From: Bacillota bacterium
Lineage (GTDB): Bacteria > Bacillota > Clostridia > Lachnospirales > Cellulosilyticaceae
Direction: 5' to 3'
Assembly: GCA_023393125.1 (NCBI GenBank)
Contig: JAEWMQ010000037.1
Location: 1-6,576 of the forward strand
Length of the DNA stretch: 6,576 bases
Shown here: positions 1 to 5,255 of the stretch, in pieces
Numbering within the stretch: position 1 is the stretch's first letter
Layout: every line of letters begins with the position of its first letter
Position numbers and translations under genes: made by a program
Notes under the pieces: generated by a model
What the model saw: only the letters and a program-made list of their open reading frames with translations
Database searches by the model: none
What the model was told of the DNA's origin: nothing

Positions 1-1
1 G

Positions 2-771
2 AGCCATTTTATGCCTGAAAGAAGGTTTATTAAGGCAGCCATGAAAGTTTTACTAGAGCCTGGAGATAACAGCAAAAAAGGTGACGAAAGCCACCTATTA
101 TCCTGTTTGAATATCAGCCTTCTAGAGATGGCTGTTGGGCTTATCTAAGAAGATATTTTGTAGAAGCTATTCCATCAATGAATAAAGCTACTTCAGGTGA
201 AGTCAGCAATGGTGAACTAGGAAGAGACTATTGTAACCAACTCTTTGCTATTGAAAAAGATCTAGCAGAGCTTAATCCTGAAGAACGAAAAATCAAGCGT
301 CTAGAACTGGGAAAACCGGTATTAGAGGCCTTTTGGTGTTGGGTAGAAAAACTGCATCCCCTCAATGAATTAAGATTGGGTAAGGCTGTTACTTATGCTA
401 AAAATCAAAAGAAATATATGGAGAACTATGTTCTAGACGGAAGGTGCTCACTCTCCAACAATATTGCTGAGAATAGCATTAGACCTTTTATAGTAGACCG
501 TAAGAACTGGGAATTCTCCAATAGTCAAAAAGGTGCTAAAGCCAGTGTAACTGTTTACAGCTTAGTTGAGACTACCAAGGCTAACAATCTAAATATGTTT
601 AAATATTTGAGATATTTACTATAAAAAACGCCTGGAACTGACTCCAAAAATCATCCTGAACTTTTGGAGAATCTTATGCCTTTGGCTAAAGGACCTCAAG
701 CAATCTGCAAACAAAATCCTGTTAAACTAGAGTATTTTACTCTAACTTTAACAGGGTTTTGTTACATCTGA
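2..771 (+). pseudogene. IS66-family transposase, 3' half, decayed
   Basis: This is the C-terminal half of an IS66-type DDE transposase. From position 97 the reading frame gives PPIILFEYQPSR, then GCWAYLRRYFVEAIP, an intact middle, SNNIAENSIRPFIVDRKNW with the catalytic Glu, and the conserved tail VYSLVETTKANN followed by YLRYLL. It is broken in several ways. Bases 2-~95 read in another frame (KVLLEPG is recognisable). The usual HADET Asp motif is absent. YQPSR is joined directly to DGCWAYL, so the roughly 30 residues that carry the second catalytic Asp (TDGY region) are missing. A TAA at 622 interrupts the frame just before the family's C-terminal piece (PGTDSKNHPELLENLMPLAK, read in the same frame to about 714); the frame then runs to TGA at 769. 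The longest open piece is 178-624, whose ATG is internal and not a true start. It is certainly inactive. The 5' part lies outside the window. Confidence 0.93.
713..760 (+). terminator. Long hairpin at the 3' end of the IS66 remnant
   Basis: The arms 713-726 and 747-760 (AAAATCCTGTTAAA and TTTAACAGGGTTTT) pair over 14 bases with one G-T pair. An inner stem, 728-734 with 738-744 (TAGAGTA/TACTCTA), closes a 3-base loop. The outer arms supply an A-run before and a T-run after the GC part, so it could terminate transcription from either side. It overlaps the end of the transposase frame and is probably part of the element's 3' end. Termination itself is inferred from structure. Confidence 0.6.
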
Positions 772-988
772 AATATACCTTCTTGTTATACGCTTACAAC
801 TAGTGTCTCCCTATCCATGTGGGAACATATTCCTGCCCTAAATTTGTCCAAAAACACATTAAAGCTTAGAACAAAAAACCGCCCTAAACCTTGGTATTAC
901 TAAGGTTTATCTAGACATTTTCACTATAGTTTTAACGTGGATTGCGTGCTGATGGTAGTTATAATGATGTAGTTTGTTTACTTAATAA
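772..988. other. Gene-free stretch with one hairpin
   Basis: I see no convincing coding sequence here on either strand. The one clear structure is an inverted repeat, TAAACCTT at 885-892 with AAGGTTTA at 902-909, around a 9-base spacer that can pair a little further. On the minus strand it is followed, six bases on, by a run of six T (873-878). It could therefore be a poor terminator for the Mrr-like fragment. The rest may be IS66 end or flank; I could not place the element's terminal repeat. Confidence 0.4.
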
Positions 989-1177
989 TTAACCTTCTAG
1001 ATATTCGTTAAATACATCAGTATCAATAGCTTTAATTTCAAAAACCTTCTTAACTGTAACACCAAAATTATGTTCAATCATTAACTTGGTTAATTTTTCA
1101 CCGTCTATCAGTATAATATGTTGGTGTTTCGCATACTCTAATGCTTGCTTAACTAACCGTTTCACAATGCCTTTGGA
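989..1177 (-). pseudogene. C-terminal remnant of an Mrr-type restriction endonuclease
   Basis: The minus strand from 1174 to the stop at 989-991 reads KGIVKRLVKQALEYAKHQ, then HIILIDGEKLTKLMIEHN and FGVTVKKVFEIKAIDTDVF, ending NEYLEG. This matches the C-terminal end of Mrr-like type IV restriction endonucleases, which cut methylated DNA. E. coli Mrr ends with a closely similar VLVDGERL..LMIE...GV segment. The catalytic PD-(D/E)xK region (usually Gx-D-..QAK) would lie upstream and is absent. At 1181-1183 the frame meets a stop, and the adjoining sequence bears no resemblance to the family. About 62 codons remain, without a start or ribosome binding site, so it is a dead fragment. The KG..VKQALEYAK stretch is shorter than the usual KG(I/V)FITTS...A segment, suggesting a small deletion there as well. 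Confidence 0.82.
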
Positions 1178-1286
1178 CTGTTATAAGAAAACTATTTGGC
1201 ATAAGCCCGGAATTCATTTAGAACCCACCAGCTGAGAAAAAGAATCTCCCAAAAAACATCAAAGAATAGTGTACTCTAAACTGATG
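1178..1286. other. Unassigned junction sequence
   Basis: This 109-base stretch separates the Mrr remnant from the tail of the small frameshifted gene. Every frame is short and stop-broken. On the plus strand, fragments such as NPPAEKKNLPKNIKE look protein-like but are bounded by stops, and I cannot assign them. It may be part of the insertion or deletion scar that truncated the Mrr gene. Confidence 0.3.
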
Positions 1287-1558
1287 TTAGCAACTTATCT
1301 TTATCTCTTCTGCCATTCTACTCATATAAAGTGATTTAGTAACTATTGCGTAATGATGTATGTGTTCATCTTGATAGACGGAATATCCTGTTGGTGAATA
1401 TGGACTTTTTTTAACAAGCTACTGATTATCAAATTATGTAGATATAAAAGAAAAACGGCGGCTTTGATTGTTATTTCAAAACTGCCGTTGGGCGGTATAT
1501 TTTGACTAATCATAAACTGCCACTCATTAAGCATCTTATCAAAACAATCTTTTTCCAT
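1287..1558 (-). pseudogene. Small frameshifted gene (hypothetical, 90 aa if shifted)
   Basis: I do not recognise this protein. From ATG at 1556-1558 the frame gives 71 residues ending at 1343. If the frame moves by -1 at the run of seven A (minus strand, 1406-1412), it continues as PYSPTGYSVYQDEHIHHYA, IVTKSLYMSRMAEEIKISC and stops at 1287-1289, a 90-residue product. The shifted tail looks more like real protein than the in-frame one. The run sits in the phase of a canonical slippery heptamer (A AAA AAA), so programmed slippage is possible, but loss of one A is the simpler explanation. The start overlaps the end of the DUF5131 gene by 20 bases and has no clear ribosome binding site, so only coupled translation would be likely. 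A terminator-like hairpin lies inside the N-terminal half, which further weakens the case for that half. Confidence 0.4.
1446..1489 (-). terminator. Terminator-like hairpin downstream of the DUF5131 gene
   Basis: On the minus strand, AACGGCAG (1489-1482) pairs with CCGCCGTT (1461-1454) with one mismatch. A 5-bp inner stem (TTTGA 1480-1476 with TCAAA 1467-1463) encloses an 8-base loop. T-rich sequence follows (complement of 1446-1455, two T-runs split by one C). It lies about 50 bases past the DUF5131 stop, the expected place for an intrinsic terminator. It also lies within the small overlapping reading frame, so both cannot easily be fully functional. Confidence 0.6.
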
Positions 1559-2261
1559 CTAAAATATTTATACCAAGCTCTTTCGCCATACTGGTTTGCT
1601 TAAATGGATTTATTTTTTCCACTACGCCGTCACGTTTGAAAAGTGAGCCTGTATTTTTGAACCAAAATGTCACATTCGCTTTTACGCATTGTTCACGGAT
1701 ATGAAGTACCCAATCATAATTACACTCACGAGCTTCTCGTCCCGTTTCACCGCCTACTGTAACATGGTCTACTCCATGAAAATACGGTGTTAAATCTATT
1801 GCTTCTAAAAGTGGTGCACAGGCAATAAAACGCCGCTTTATCGGATAGGATAAAAATAATGGAAGTCTATAATCCGCTGATTTTTGATTTTCGACAGTAC
1901 ATCCAATATTCACATTCTCATATCCTGCACCCCAATCTGATGGAAGTGATACAAGGAAACGGTCAATTCGCTTTGTCAAAATCAAAAATTCTATGTCATT
2001 TCTTTCCTTGATGATAGCCCAAACTTCTTTACGCCATTCATCCGCTTCAGGAAGAAAAAAGTCAGTTGCAAAACAGGTCGCAAGAATTTTGTTTCCTTTA
2101 ATGTTGTATTCGCCTTTTGTAGTTCTCCTTATAGGCCAATCAAATTTATCTGTTTTTTGTATTGTATTTTGACCGTAGCGTTTCGCATGTGGTCCGTAAA
2201 AATAACAGTTTGTACAACCATCACTTATCTTGTAACAACCTGTCCACGGTTCCCAGTTCAT
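1539..2261 (-). CDS. DUF5131 / phage Gp37-Gp68 family (three-Cys) protein
   Basis: This is a 240-residue protein of the DUF5131 family (phage Gp37/Gp68, PF07505), apparently complete. The N terminus reads MNWEPWTGCYKISDGCTNCY, with Cys9, Cys16 and Cys19 forming the Cys cluster that gives the family its 'three-Cys motif' name. Other hallmarks follow in order: ATDFFLPEADEWR (65-77), FLILTKRIDRF (92-102), NIGCTVENQ (118-126), VGGETG (169-174) and FWFKNTG (199-205). The cluster and GGE motif resemble radical-SAM enzymes, but no reaction is established. I chose ATG at 2259-2261 because AAGGAGAG lies 5 bases upstream and because family members start at this point; an in-frame ATG 16 codons earlier lacks a ribosome binding site. 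It has its own promoter and is common on phages and integrative elements. The TcmP partner known to accompany many members is not present in this window. Confidence 0.93.
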   Translation of the reverse strand: MNWEPWTGCYKISDGCTNCYFYGPHAKRYGQNTIQKTDKFDWPIRRTTKGEYNIKGNKILATCFATDFFLPEADEWRKEVWAIIKERNDIEFLILTKRIDRFLVSLPSDWGAGYENVNIGCTVENQKSADYRLPLFLSYPIKRRFIACAPLLEAIDLTPYFHGVDHVTVGGETGREARECNYDWVLHIREQCVKANVTFWFKNTGSLFKRDGVVEKINPFKQTSMAKELGINILDGKRLF

Positions 2262-2319
2262 AGACACTCTCCTTATTGTTCGGGGTTTATTGGCACATAC
2301 AAGGCACAATACCCATTCT

Positions 2320-2347
2320 ATTATAATAAATGACCTATATGTTCAGA
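2320..2347 (-). promoter_or_regulatory. Promoter of the DUF5131 gene
   Basis: A perfect TATAAT (complement of 2320-2325) follows a weak -35 box, TCTGAA (complement of 2342-2347), with a 16-base spacer. The predicted start is near 2313, giving a leader of about 50 bases before the ATG. It lies entirely within the gap after the VOC gene, so DUF5131 is probably its own transcription unit. Confidence 0.5.
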
Positions 2348-2390
2348 GTAAAATAGAAGCTTTGATTTACCAAAGACGCTATGTCATGTG

Positions 2391-2861
2391 TCATATATGA
2401 AAGCACGACGCATACTGTTTCACGACTTCAAGAGGGAACATAGTACGCTTGGCAACTTCTTCAGCCGACATGCCCTGACTGAAAAAGCGTTTGATAACCG
2501 TATTCATATCCTCTGCAATCTCCACTATATGCTTGTCCGGGTCATATACTCGAATGTCACGCTGCCCCCATGGATATTCCTTGATTTCATGTACCCATTG
2601 CAAGTGGGGTATGCTTTTCATTTGTTCATATACTTTGTCTAAATCTTCCACTTCAAAATAGACTTGAAAGTTGTGTGACTGTTCTTTCACACTCTCAATT
2701 GCTACCCCAATGAGTTCGACATATCCCTGTTGCAGAGAAAAACCCTCAAAGGTTACATGTATACCAATATCCATTACGGCGTTTTGATGAAGCACTTTTT
2801 CATAAAAGTCCTTAGAGACGGATATATCCCTAACCGCTAAAAGACAACCTTGATATTTCAT
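2391..2861 (-). CDS. VOC-family (glyoxalase/bleomycin-resistance fold) protein
   Basis: This is a complete 156-residue VOC-superfamily protein. Two beta-alpha-beta-beta-beta halves can be traced: the first from CLLAVRDISVSKDFYEKVL (6-24) to YVEL (47-50), the second from NFQVYFEVEDLDKVYEQM (64-81) to DPDKHIVEIAED (107-118). Possible metal ligands are His63, at the start of the second half, and Glu114, in the last strand. The first-half position is not His, so a classic two-His glyoxalase site is not evident. Residues ~122-156 form an extension (SAEEVAKRTMFPLEVVKQY) that looks like a short helix-turn-helix. GGAGG lies 8 bases before the ATG, and this site sits in the last codons of the upstream AraC gene, so translation of the two is probably coupled. 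Substrate is unknown; small-molecule detoxification or binding under control of the partner regulator is an inference. Confidence 0.92.
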   Translation of the reverse strand: MKYQGCLLAVRDISVSKDFYEKVLHQNAVMDIGIHVTFEGFSLQQGYVELIGVAIESVKEQSHNFQVYFEVEDLDKVYEQMKSIPHLQWVHEIKEYPWGQRDIRVYDPDKHIVEIAEDMNTVIKRFFSQGMSAEEVAKRTMFPLEVVKQYASCFHI

Positions 2862-2864
2862 TTT

Positions 2865-3686
2865 TCATTCCTCCCTTGAGGATATTGTATTGTATATCTC
2901 CGTTCCGTCATAGTAAAAATCAGACATAGTTTTCAAATATTCTTGAGGGGTAACACCACTAATAGCCTTGAAATCTTTATCAAAATGAGCTTGGTCAAAA
3001 TATCCGGCTTGTTGCGACAATGCCGCAAAGAAGCAAGGGGATTTTTGAATATGCTTTAACACATAGTTAAAGCGAGTTATGCGTGCATAGTTTTTAATAT
3101 TCATTCCGATTTGTGTAAGAAACAGGCGGTTTAACTGTCGCTCACTATAACTGGATTGTCGGGCGACTTCTTTCACTTGTACTTGTCCATGGCTATTAAA
3201 AATGATAGTGGACGCTAATAATAAAGCGTCCGATATAACGTGTTTTTCCATACGTCTATATAAAACTCTCTCACAAGTATTTGCCAAATCTATTACAGTT
3301 TTTGATATTACAAAAGCCTGATATAGCGAATTGAATAGTTCATTGTCAATATCCGCAAGCGAAAGGCGTTTATCCGCAAACTCAGCTTGACTTTGACGTG
3401 TGATTTGATACAAACCATAGGGCGAAAGTTGGATAAGCAGAAGGACACGATAGCTATTTGGCTCTGCACCTAATGAAACAGGTATTGTAGTCGCTCCCCA
3501 CAATTCGGCAATTATAGAGGAGCCGTCGAAAGCAATTGACAAAGTTCCACAAGCATTTGGCATGAGCGTGTATTGTGGCATGAACATCCCTTTCTCTGGA
3601 AATACAATATTGTAATATAGAATATATTTTCTCAATCCAACATGTGAGGGCAATATATTGAATTGATTATCTTTTTTGATAATCAA
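2865..3686 (-). CDS. AraC-family transcriptional regulator
   Basis: This is a 273-residue regulator. The N-terminal sensing part (about 10-125: LMPNACGTLSIAFDGS, LWGATTIP, LIQLSPYGLYQI, FADKRLSLADID) resembles the DUF6597-type domain of AraC proteins. The C-terminal AraC DNA-binding domain has two helix-turn-helix units, VKEVARQSSYSERQLNRLF (171-189) and FAALSQQAGYFDQAHFDKDF (220-239), ending GVTPQEYLK. I place the start at TTG 3684-3686: AAGGAGG (3695-3701) lies 8 bases upstream. An in-frame TTG eight codons earlier has no ribosome binding site and would put AAGGAGG inside the gene. The stop is 3 bases before the VOC gene, and the VOC ribosome binding site overlaps the end of this gene, so they form an operon. 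The likely role is local control of itself and the VOC gene. These two genes look visibly more GC-rich than the AT-rich flank above 4000. Confidence 0.94.
   Translation of the reverse strand: MIIKKDNQFNILPSHVGLRKYILYYNIVFPEKGMFMPQYTLMPNACGTLSIAFDGSSIIAELWGATTIPVSLGAEPNSYRVLLLIQLSPYGLYQITRQSQAEFADKRLSLADIDNELFNSLYQAFVISKTVIDLANTCERVLYRRMEKHVISDALLLASTIIFNSHGQVQVKEVARQSSYSERQLNRLFLTQIGMNIKNYARITRFNYVLKHIQKSPCFFAALSQQAGYFDQAHFDKDFKAISGVTPQEYLKTMSDFYYDGTEIYNTISSREE
3663..3686 (-). promoter_or_regulatory. Hairpin beginning at the TTG start codon of the AraC gene
   Basis: In the mRNA, UUGAUUAUC (3686-3678) pairs perfectly with GAUAAUCAA (3671-3663) around a six-A loop. The first three bases of the stem are the TTG start codon. 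Paired, the structure would hide the start codon while leaving AAGGAGG free, which would lower initiation. The stem is nine base pairs with only two G-C pairs, so it is modest in stability. Confidence 0.4.
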
Positions 3687-3710
3687 ATTGGTTTCCTCCT
3701 TGCTTTTCAA

Positions 3711-3727
3711 AGTGAAATTTCACTATA
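3711..3727 (-). promoter_or_regulatory. Palindrome and possible -10 box upstream of the AraC gene
   Basis: AGTGAAATTTCACT (3711-3724) is a perfect 14-base palindrome 25 bases upstream of the TTG start. A TATAGT box (complement of 3722-3727) overlaps its edge, so the predicted transcript would start inside it. No good -35 lies at 17 bases (CAAAAA there), as expected of a promoter needing an activator. An operator for self-regulation is plausible but inferred. Confidence 0.4.
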
Positions 3728-3776
3728 ATCATCTCGCATTTTCATTTTTGACTTACTCTTGTCTGCTAAACCTTTT

Positions 3777-3801
3777 TGAATCTATGTCAATACTTTGGAC
3801 A
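3777..3801 (-). repeat. Terminal inverted repeat of an IS3-family remnant
   Basis: On the plus strand this reads TGAATCTATGTC, then AATACTTTGGACA. It starts with TG, as IS3-family ends do, and contains TGTC...GACA. It lies just past the OrfB remnant in the position of the right end of an IS3 element. The matching left end is not in the window. Confidence 0.5.
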
Positions 3802-3977
3802 TAAAAAGTTGAAAGTATTACCACCTTTGTTAACTCTAGATCTTCTTTCTGTTGGGGGGTTAAATATTCGATGGTACTATGAATCCTTTTTCTGTTATAC
3901 TAAGATTCAATATATTCAAAGATAGCTGTTTGAGCTTCTTTAAAGTCAACATATTTATGCAAATATGAGTACTTTCG
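3802..3977 (-). pseudogene. IS3-family transposase OrfB, C-terminal remnant
   Basis: The minus strand encodes YLHKYVDFKEAQTAIFEYIE, then S, a TAG stop at 3900-3902, and YNRKRIHSTIEYLTPQQ. This is the highly conserved end of the IS3-family (IS150-like) rve integrase, where the stop replaces the Trp of the usual (W)YN..R.HS.L.YLTP motif. The catalytic D,D,E residues lie further upstream in the protein and are not present; the frame hits another stop near 3978, where it meets unrelated IS sequence. About 50 codons survive before the terminal repeat at 3777-3801. It is a dead end-fragment. Confidence 0.88.
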
Positions 3978-4250
3978 CCTCTACTTGATTTTATACCTTA
4001 TTTAAAGAATCTTCAATCTATTACTTCTCGTCTTATCAAGAACTATGTATTTATTCCTTATAATAGGTATAGTTCTCCCTTATCCCAATTTCCTCCCACC
4101 ATATTCAATTAGGTCTTACCTCTATGTCGTATCAAAAATGTGCTTTCTATTATATTTTAATAGATAAAGCCCTTTCTCTAGCAATCTTACTATTTCCTTT
4201 TGTGTTAATCTTCTTGTTTCACTTTCACTTAGCCTTCTAAATGCGAATTT
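3972..4250 (-). mobile_element. 3' end of a DDE-transposase IS, copy 1 (decayed)
   Basis: The coding part (4250 down to stop 4122-4124) reads FAFRRLSESETRRLTQK, EIVRLLEKGLYLLKYNRKH, IFDTT. It is followed by about 150 bases of non-coding tail ending at CTTTCGC (plus strand, 3972-3978). The whole segment recurs at 4885-5252 in the same orientation, about four of five bases identical by eye (about 18 differences in a 109-base stretch compared). The longer copy shows this is the end of a transposase. The CTTTCGC edge is probably the element's terminus, where the IS3 remnant abuts it. The family is probably IS4- or ISNCY-like; I cannot name it surely. Confidence 0.62.
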
Positions 4251-4260
4251 ATAACTTTTA

Positions 4261-4320
4261 CAAAAAGGGCTTTCAGGTCTTGAAATTTATGATAAAACTT
4301 CAAATTGACCCAAAAGCCCT
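4261..4320 (-). terminator. Long intrinsic terminator after the small membrane-protein gene
   Basis: The arms AGGGCTTT (4266-4273) and AAAGCCCT (4313-4320) pair over 8 bp. Nested inside are GGTC/GACC (4276-4279 with 4307-4310) and TTGAA/TTCAA (4280-4284 with 4299-4303). In the minus direction the stem is followed by TTTTTG (4261-4266), the form of a Rho-independent terminator. It begins 30 bases past the stop codon at 4351. Confidence 0.75.
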
Positions 4321-4350
4321 CCATTCTGACCCGAAACCCCTAATAAATAT

Positions 4351-4680
4351 TTAGGTCGATAACAAAAGTCCCCGATTAACTAAATTAATAATACATATCA
4401 TCAATAATATTTTATACACACAGTAAACTGTGGGAATAATAAGGATAAAAAAGGTGTATTTTCTATTGTCCGAGATTATTATACTTATTATGCTAAGTAT
4501 AATTACCATACATGCCAAAAGTAAAATACATGCTATAGCACCTGCACTAATAGCATACGGCATCCCCTTAATACCTTTCAATGTATATTTATCATCAATT
4601 GGAAATGTATATGCTATAAATGCGAACAAGTAAACAAATACTATTAATAAGATGTAAATGATTTTTTTAATTACTTTCAT
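4351..4680 (-). CDS. Small three-helix membrane protein (candidate immunity protein)
   Basis: I do not recognise a named family. The 109-residue product starts MKVIKKIIYILLIVFVYLFAF and is almost all membrane. Three hydrophobic segments lie at about 5-26, 43-69 and 76-98. A short polar loop (FPIDDKYTLKGIKGMP) sits between the first two and a basic loop (SDNRK) before the third. I chose ATG at 4678-4680, since AGGAG lies 7 bases upstream; an in-frame ATG 18 codons earlier lies inside the preceding fragment's coding sequence and lacks a ribosome binding site. It lies 40 bases downstream of that fragment's stop and is followed by a strong terminator, so it was the last gene of a unit. Small multi-helix proteins directly after a secreted-toxin tail are often immunity proteins; that role is inferred from position only. 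It may now lack a promoter. Confidence 0.6.
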   Translation of the reverse strand: MKVIKKIIYILLIVFVYLFAFIAYTFPIDDKYTLKGIKGMPYAISAGAIACILLLACMVIILSIISIIISDNRKYTFFILIIPTVYCVYKILLMICIINLVNRGLLLST

Positions 4681-4720
4681 ATAATAGCTCCTCTGTAAGC
4701 TCCTTGTAATCCAGAACATG

Positions 4721-4885
4721 CTATCCATATCCACAAGTGTTTTTTATTTCATCTAAGGTTCTTCCAGAACCTAAATTATATCTTGTCGAAATATATTTCA
4801 CTTCATCTTCTGTCAACTCAGAAGCTCCTATACCTTTATAATCTATATCCTTAAATATGCTAAATGTCTTGCCATAATAGAGCTC
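4721..4885 (-). pseudogene. C-terminal fragment of an unidentified protein (toxin-tail-like)
   Basis: From 4885 to the TAG at 4721-4723 the minus strand reads ELYYGKTFSIFKDIDYKG, then IGASELTEDEVKYISTRY and NLGSGRTLDEIKNTCGYG, about 54 residues. There is no start codon or ribosome binding site. Upstream the frame runs directly into the end of the IS tail at CTTTCGC (4885-4891), so the element's insertion or a later deletion removed the 5' part of the gene. The composition looks like genuine soluble protein, and the next gene is a small membrane protein with its own ribosome binding site. That order suggests the variable tail of a polymorphic toxin followed by immunity. The RTLDEIKNTCGYG end could equally be part of a helix-turn-helix. 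I could not assign a family. Confidence 0.45.
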
Positions 4886-5252
4886 TTTCGCTTCTAACTT
4901 GATTTTATACCACAGTTAAATAATTTTCAATCAATTACTCTCTAATGAGCAACAAATATGTACTTTCCCTTATAAATGGGTATAGTCTCCCCTTACCCCA
5001 ACATCTCCCTCCCCATTCAGTTAGGTTATAGCCTTATGTCGTATCAAAAATATATTTTCCATTATATGTGAATAGATAAAGCTCTTTCTCTAACAACCTT
5101 ACCATTTCTTTTTGTGTTAATACCTTTATTTCATTTCCACTTAGCCTCTAAAAATAAATAATTGTGTCAGGTTAGAGGCGATGCTCATGAGGTATAAGAT
5201 TGTTTCTATCGCATTTGGATGGTGTACAAAATCATTACATAGTCTCCTTCTA
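4885..5252 (-). mobile_element. 3' end of a DDE-transposase IS, copy 2 (decayed, frameshifted)
   Basis: The transposase end reads NDFVHHPNAIETILYLMSI, ASNLTQLFIFR, then changes frame by one base (stop TAA at 5141-5143 in the first frame). It continues as RLSGNEIKVLTQKEMVRLL, EKELYLFTYNGKYIFDTT and stops at 5034-5036. The HHP-N-A...L...A.NL.QLF pattern is typical of the last helices of IS4/ISNCY-like DDE transposases; the exact family is uncertain. Catalytic residues are not included. A non-coding tail of about 150 bases follows to CTTTCGC (4885-4891). The same stop, tail and edge occur in copy 1 at 3972-4250, which is shorter at its coding end. Confidence 0.65.
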
Positions 5253-5255
5253 AAT

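Noticed and set aside
2262..2309. A 16-codon N-terminal extension of the DUF5131 protein
   Set aside because: The upstream ATG lacks a ribosome binding site and lies almost at the predicted transcript start. MNWEPWTGC is the family's usual beginning, and AAGGAGAG precedes that ATG.
2348..2390. Short inverted repeat CTTTG/CAAAG after the VOC gene as a terminator
   Set aside because: The stem is only five pairs and lacks a proper T-run, so I do not call it.
2388..2642. An 84-codon open frame on the plus strand
   Set aside because: It lies antisense to the well-supported VOC gene, has no ribosome binding site and matches no family.
3684..3710. An earlier TTG start for the AraC gene at 3708-3710
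   Set aside because: No ribosome binding site precedes it, and it would place the strong AAGGAGG inside the coding region. The TTG at 3684-3686 fits better.
3768..3790. Outward promoter from the IS3 end (TTGACA at 3785-3790) driving the AraC gene
   Set aside because: No -10-like hexamer is found 16-18 bases downstream on the minus strand (AGCAGA there).
4430..4633. A 67-codon open frame on the plus strand
   Set aside because: It is the complement of the hydrophobic membrane-protein gene; such codon composition creates antisense open frames. No ribosome binding site.
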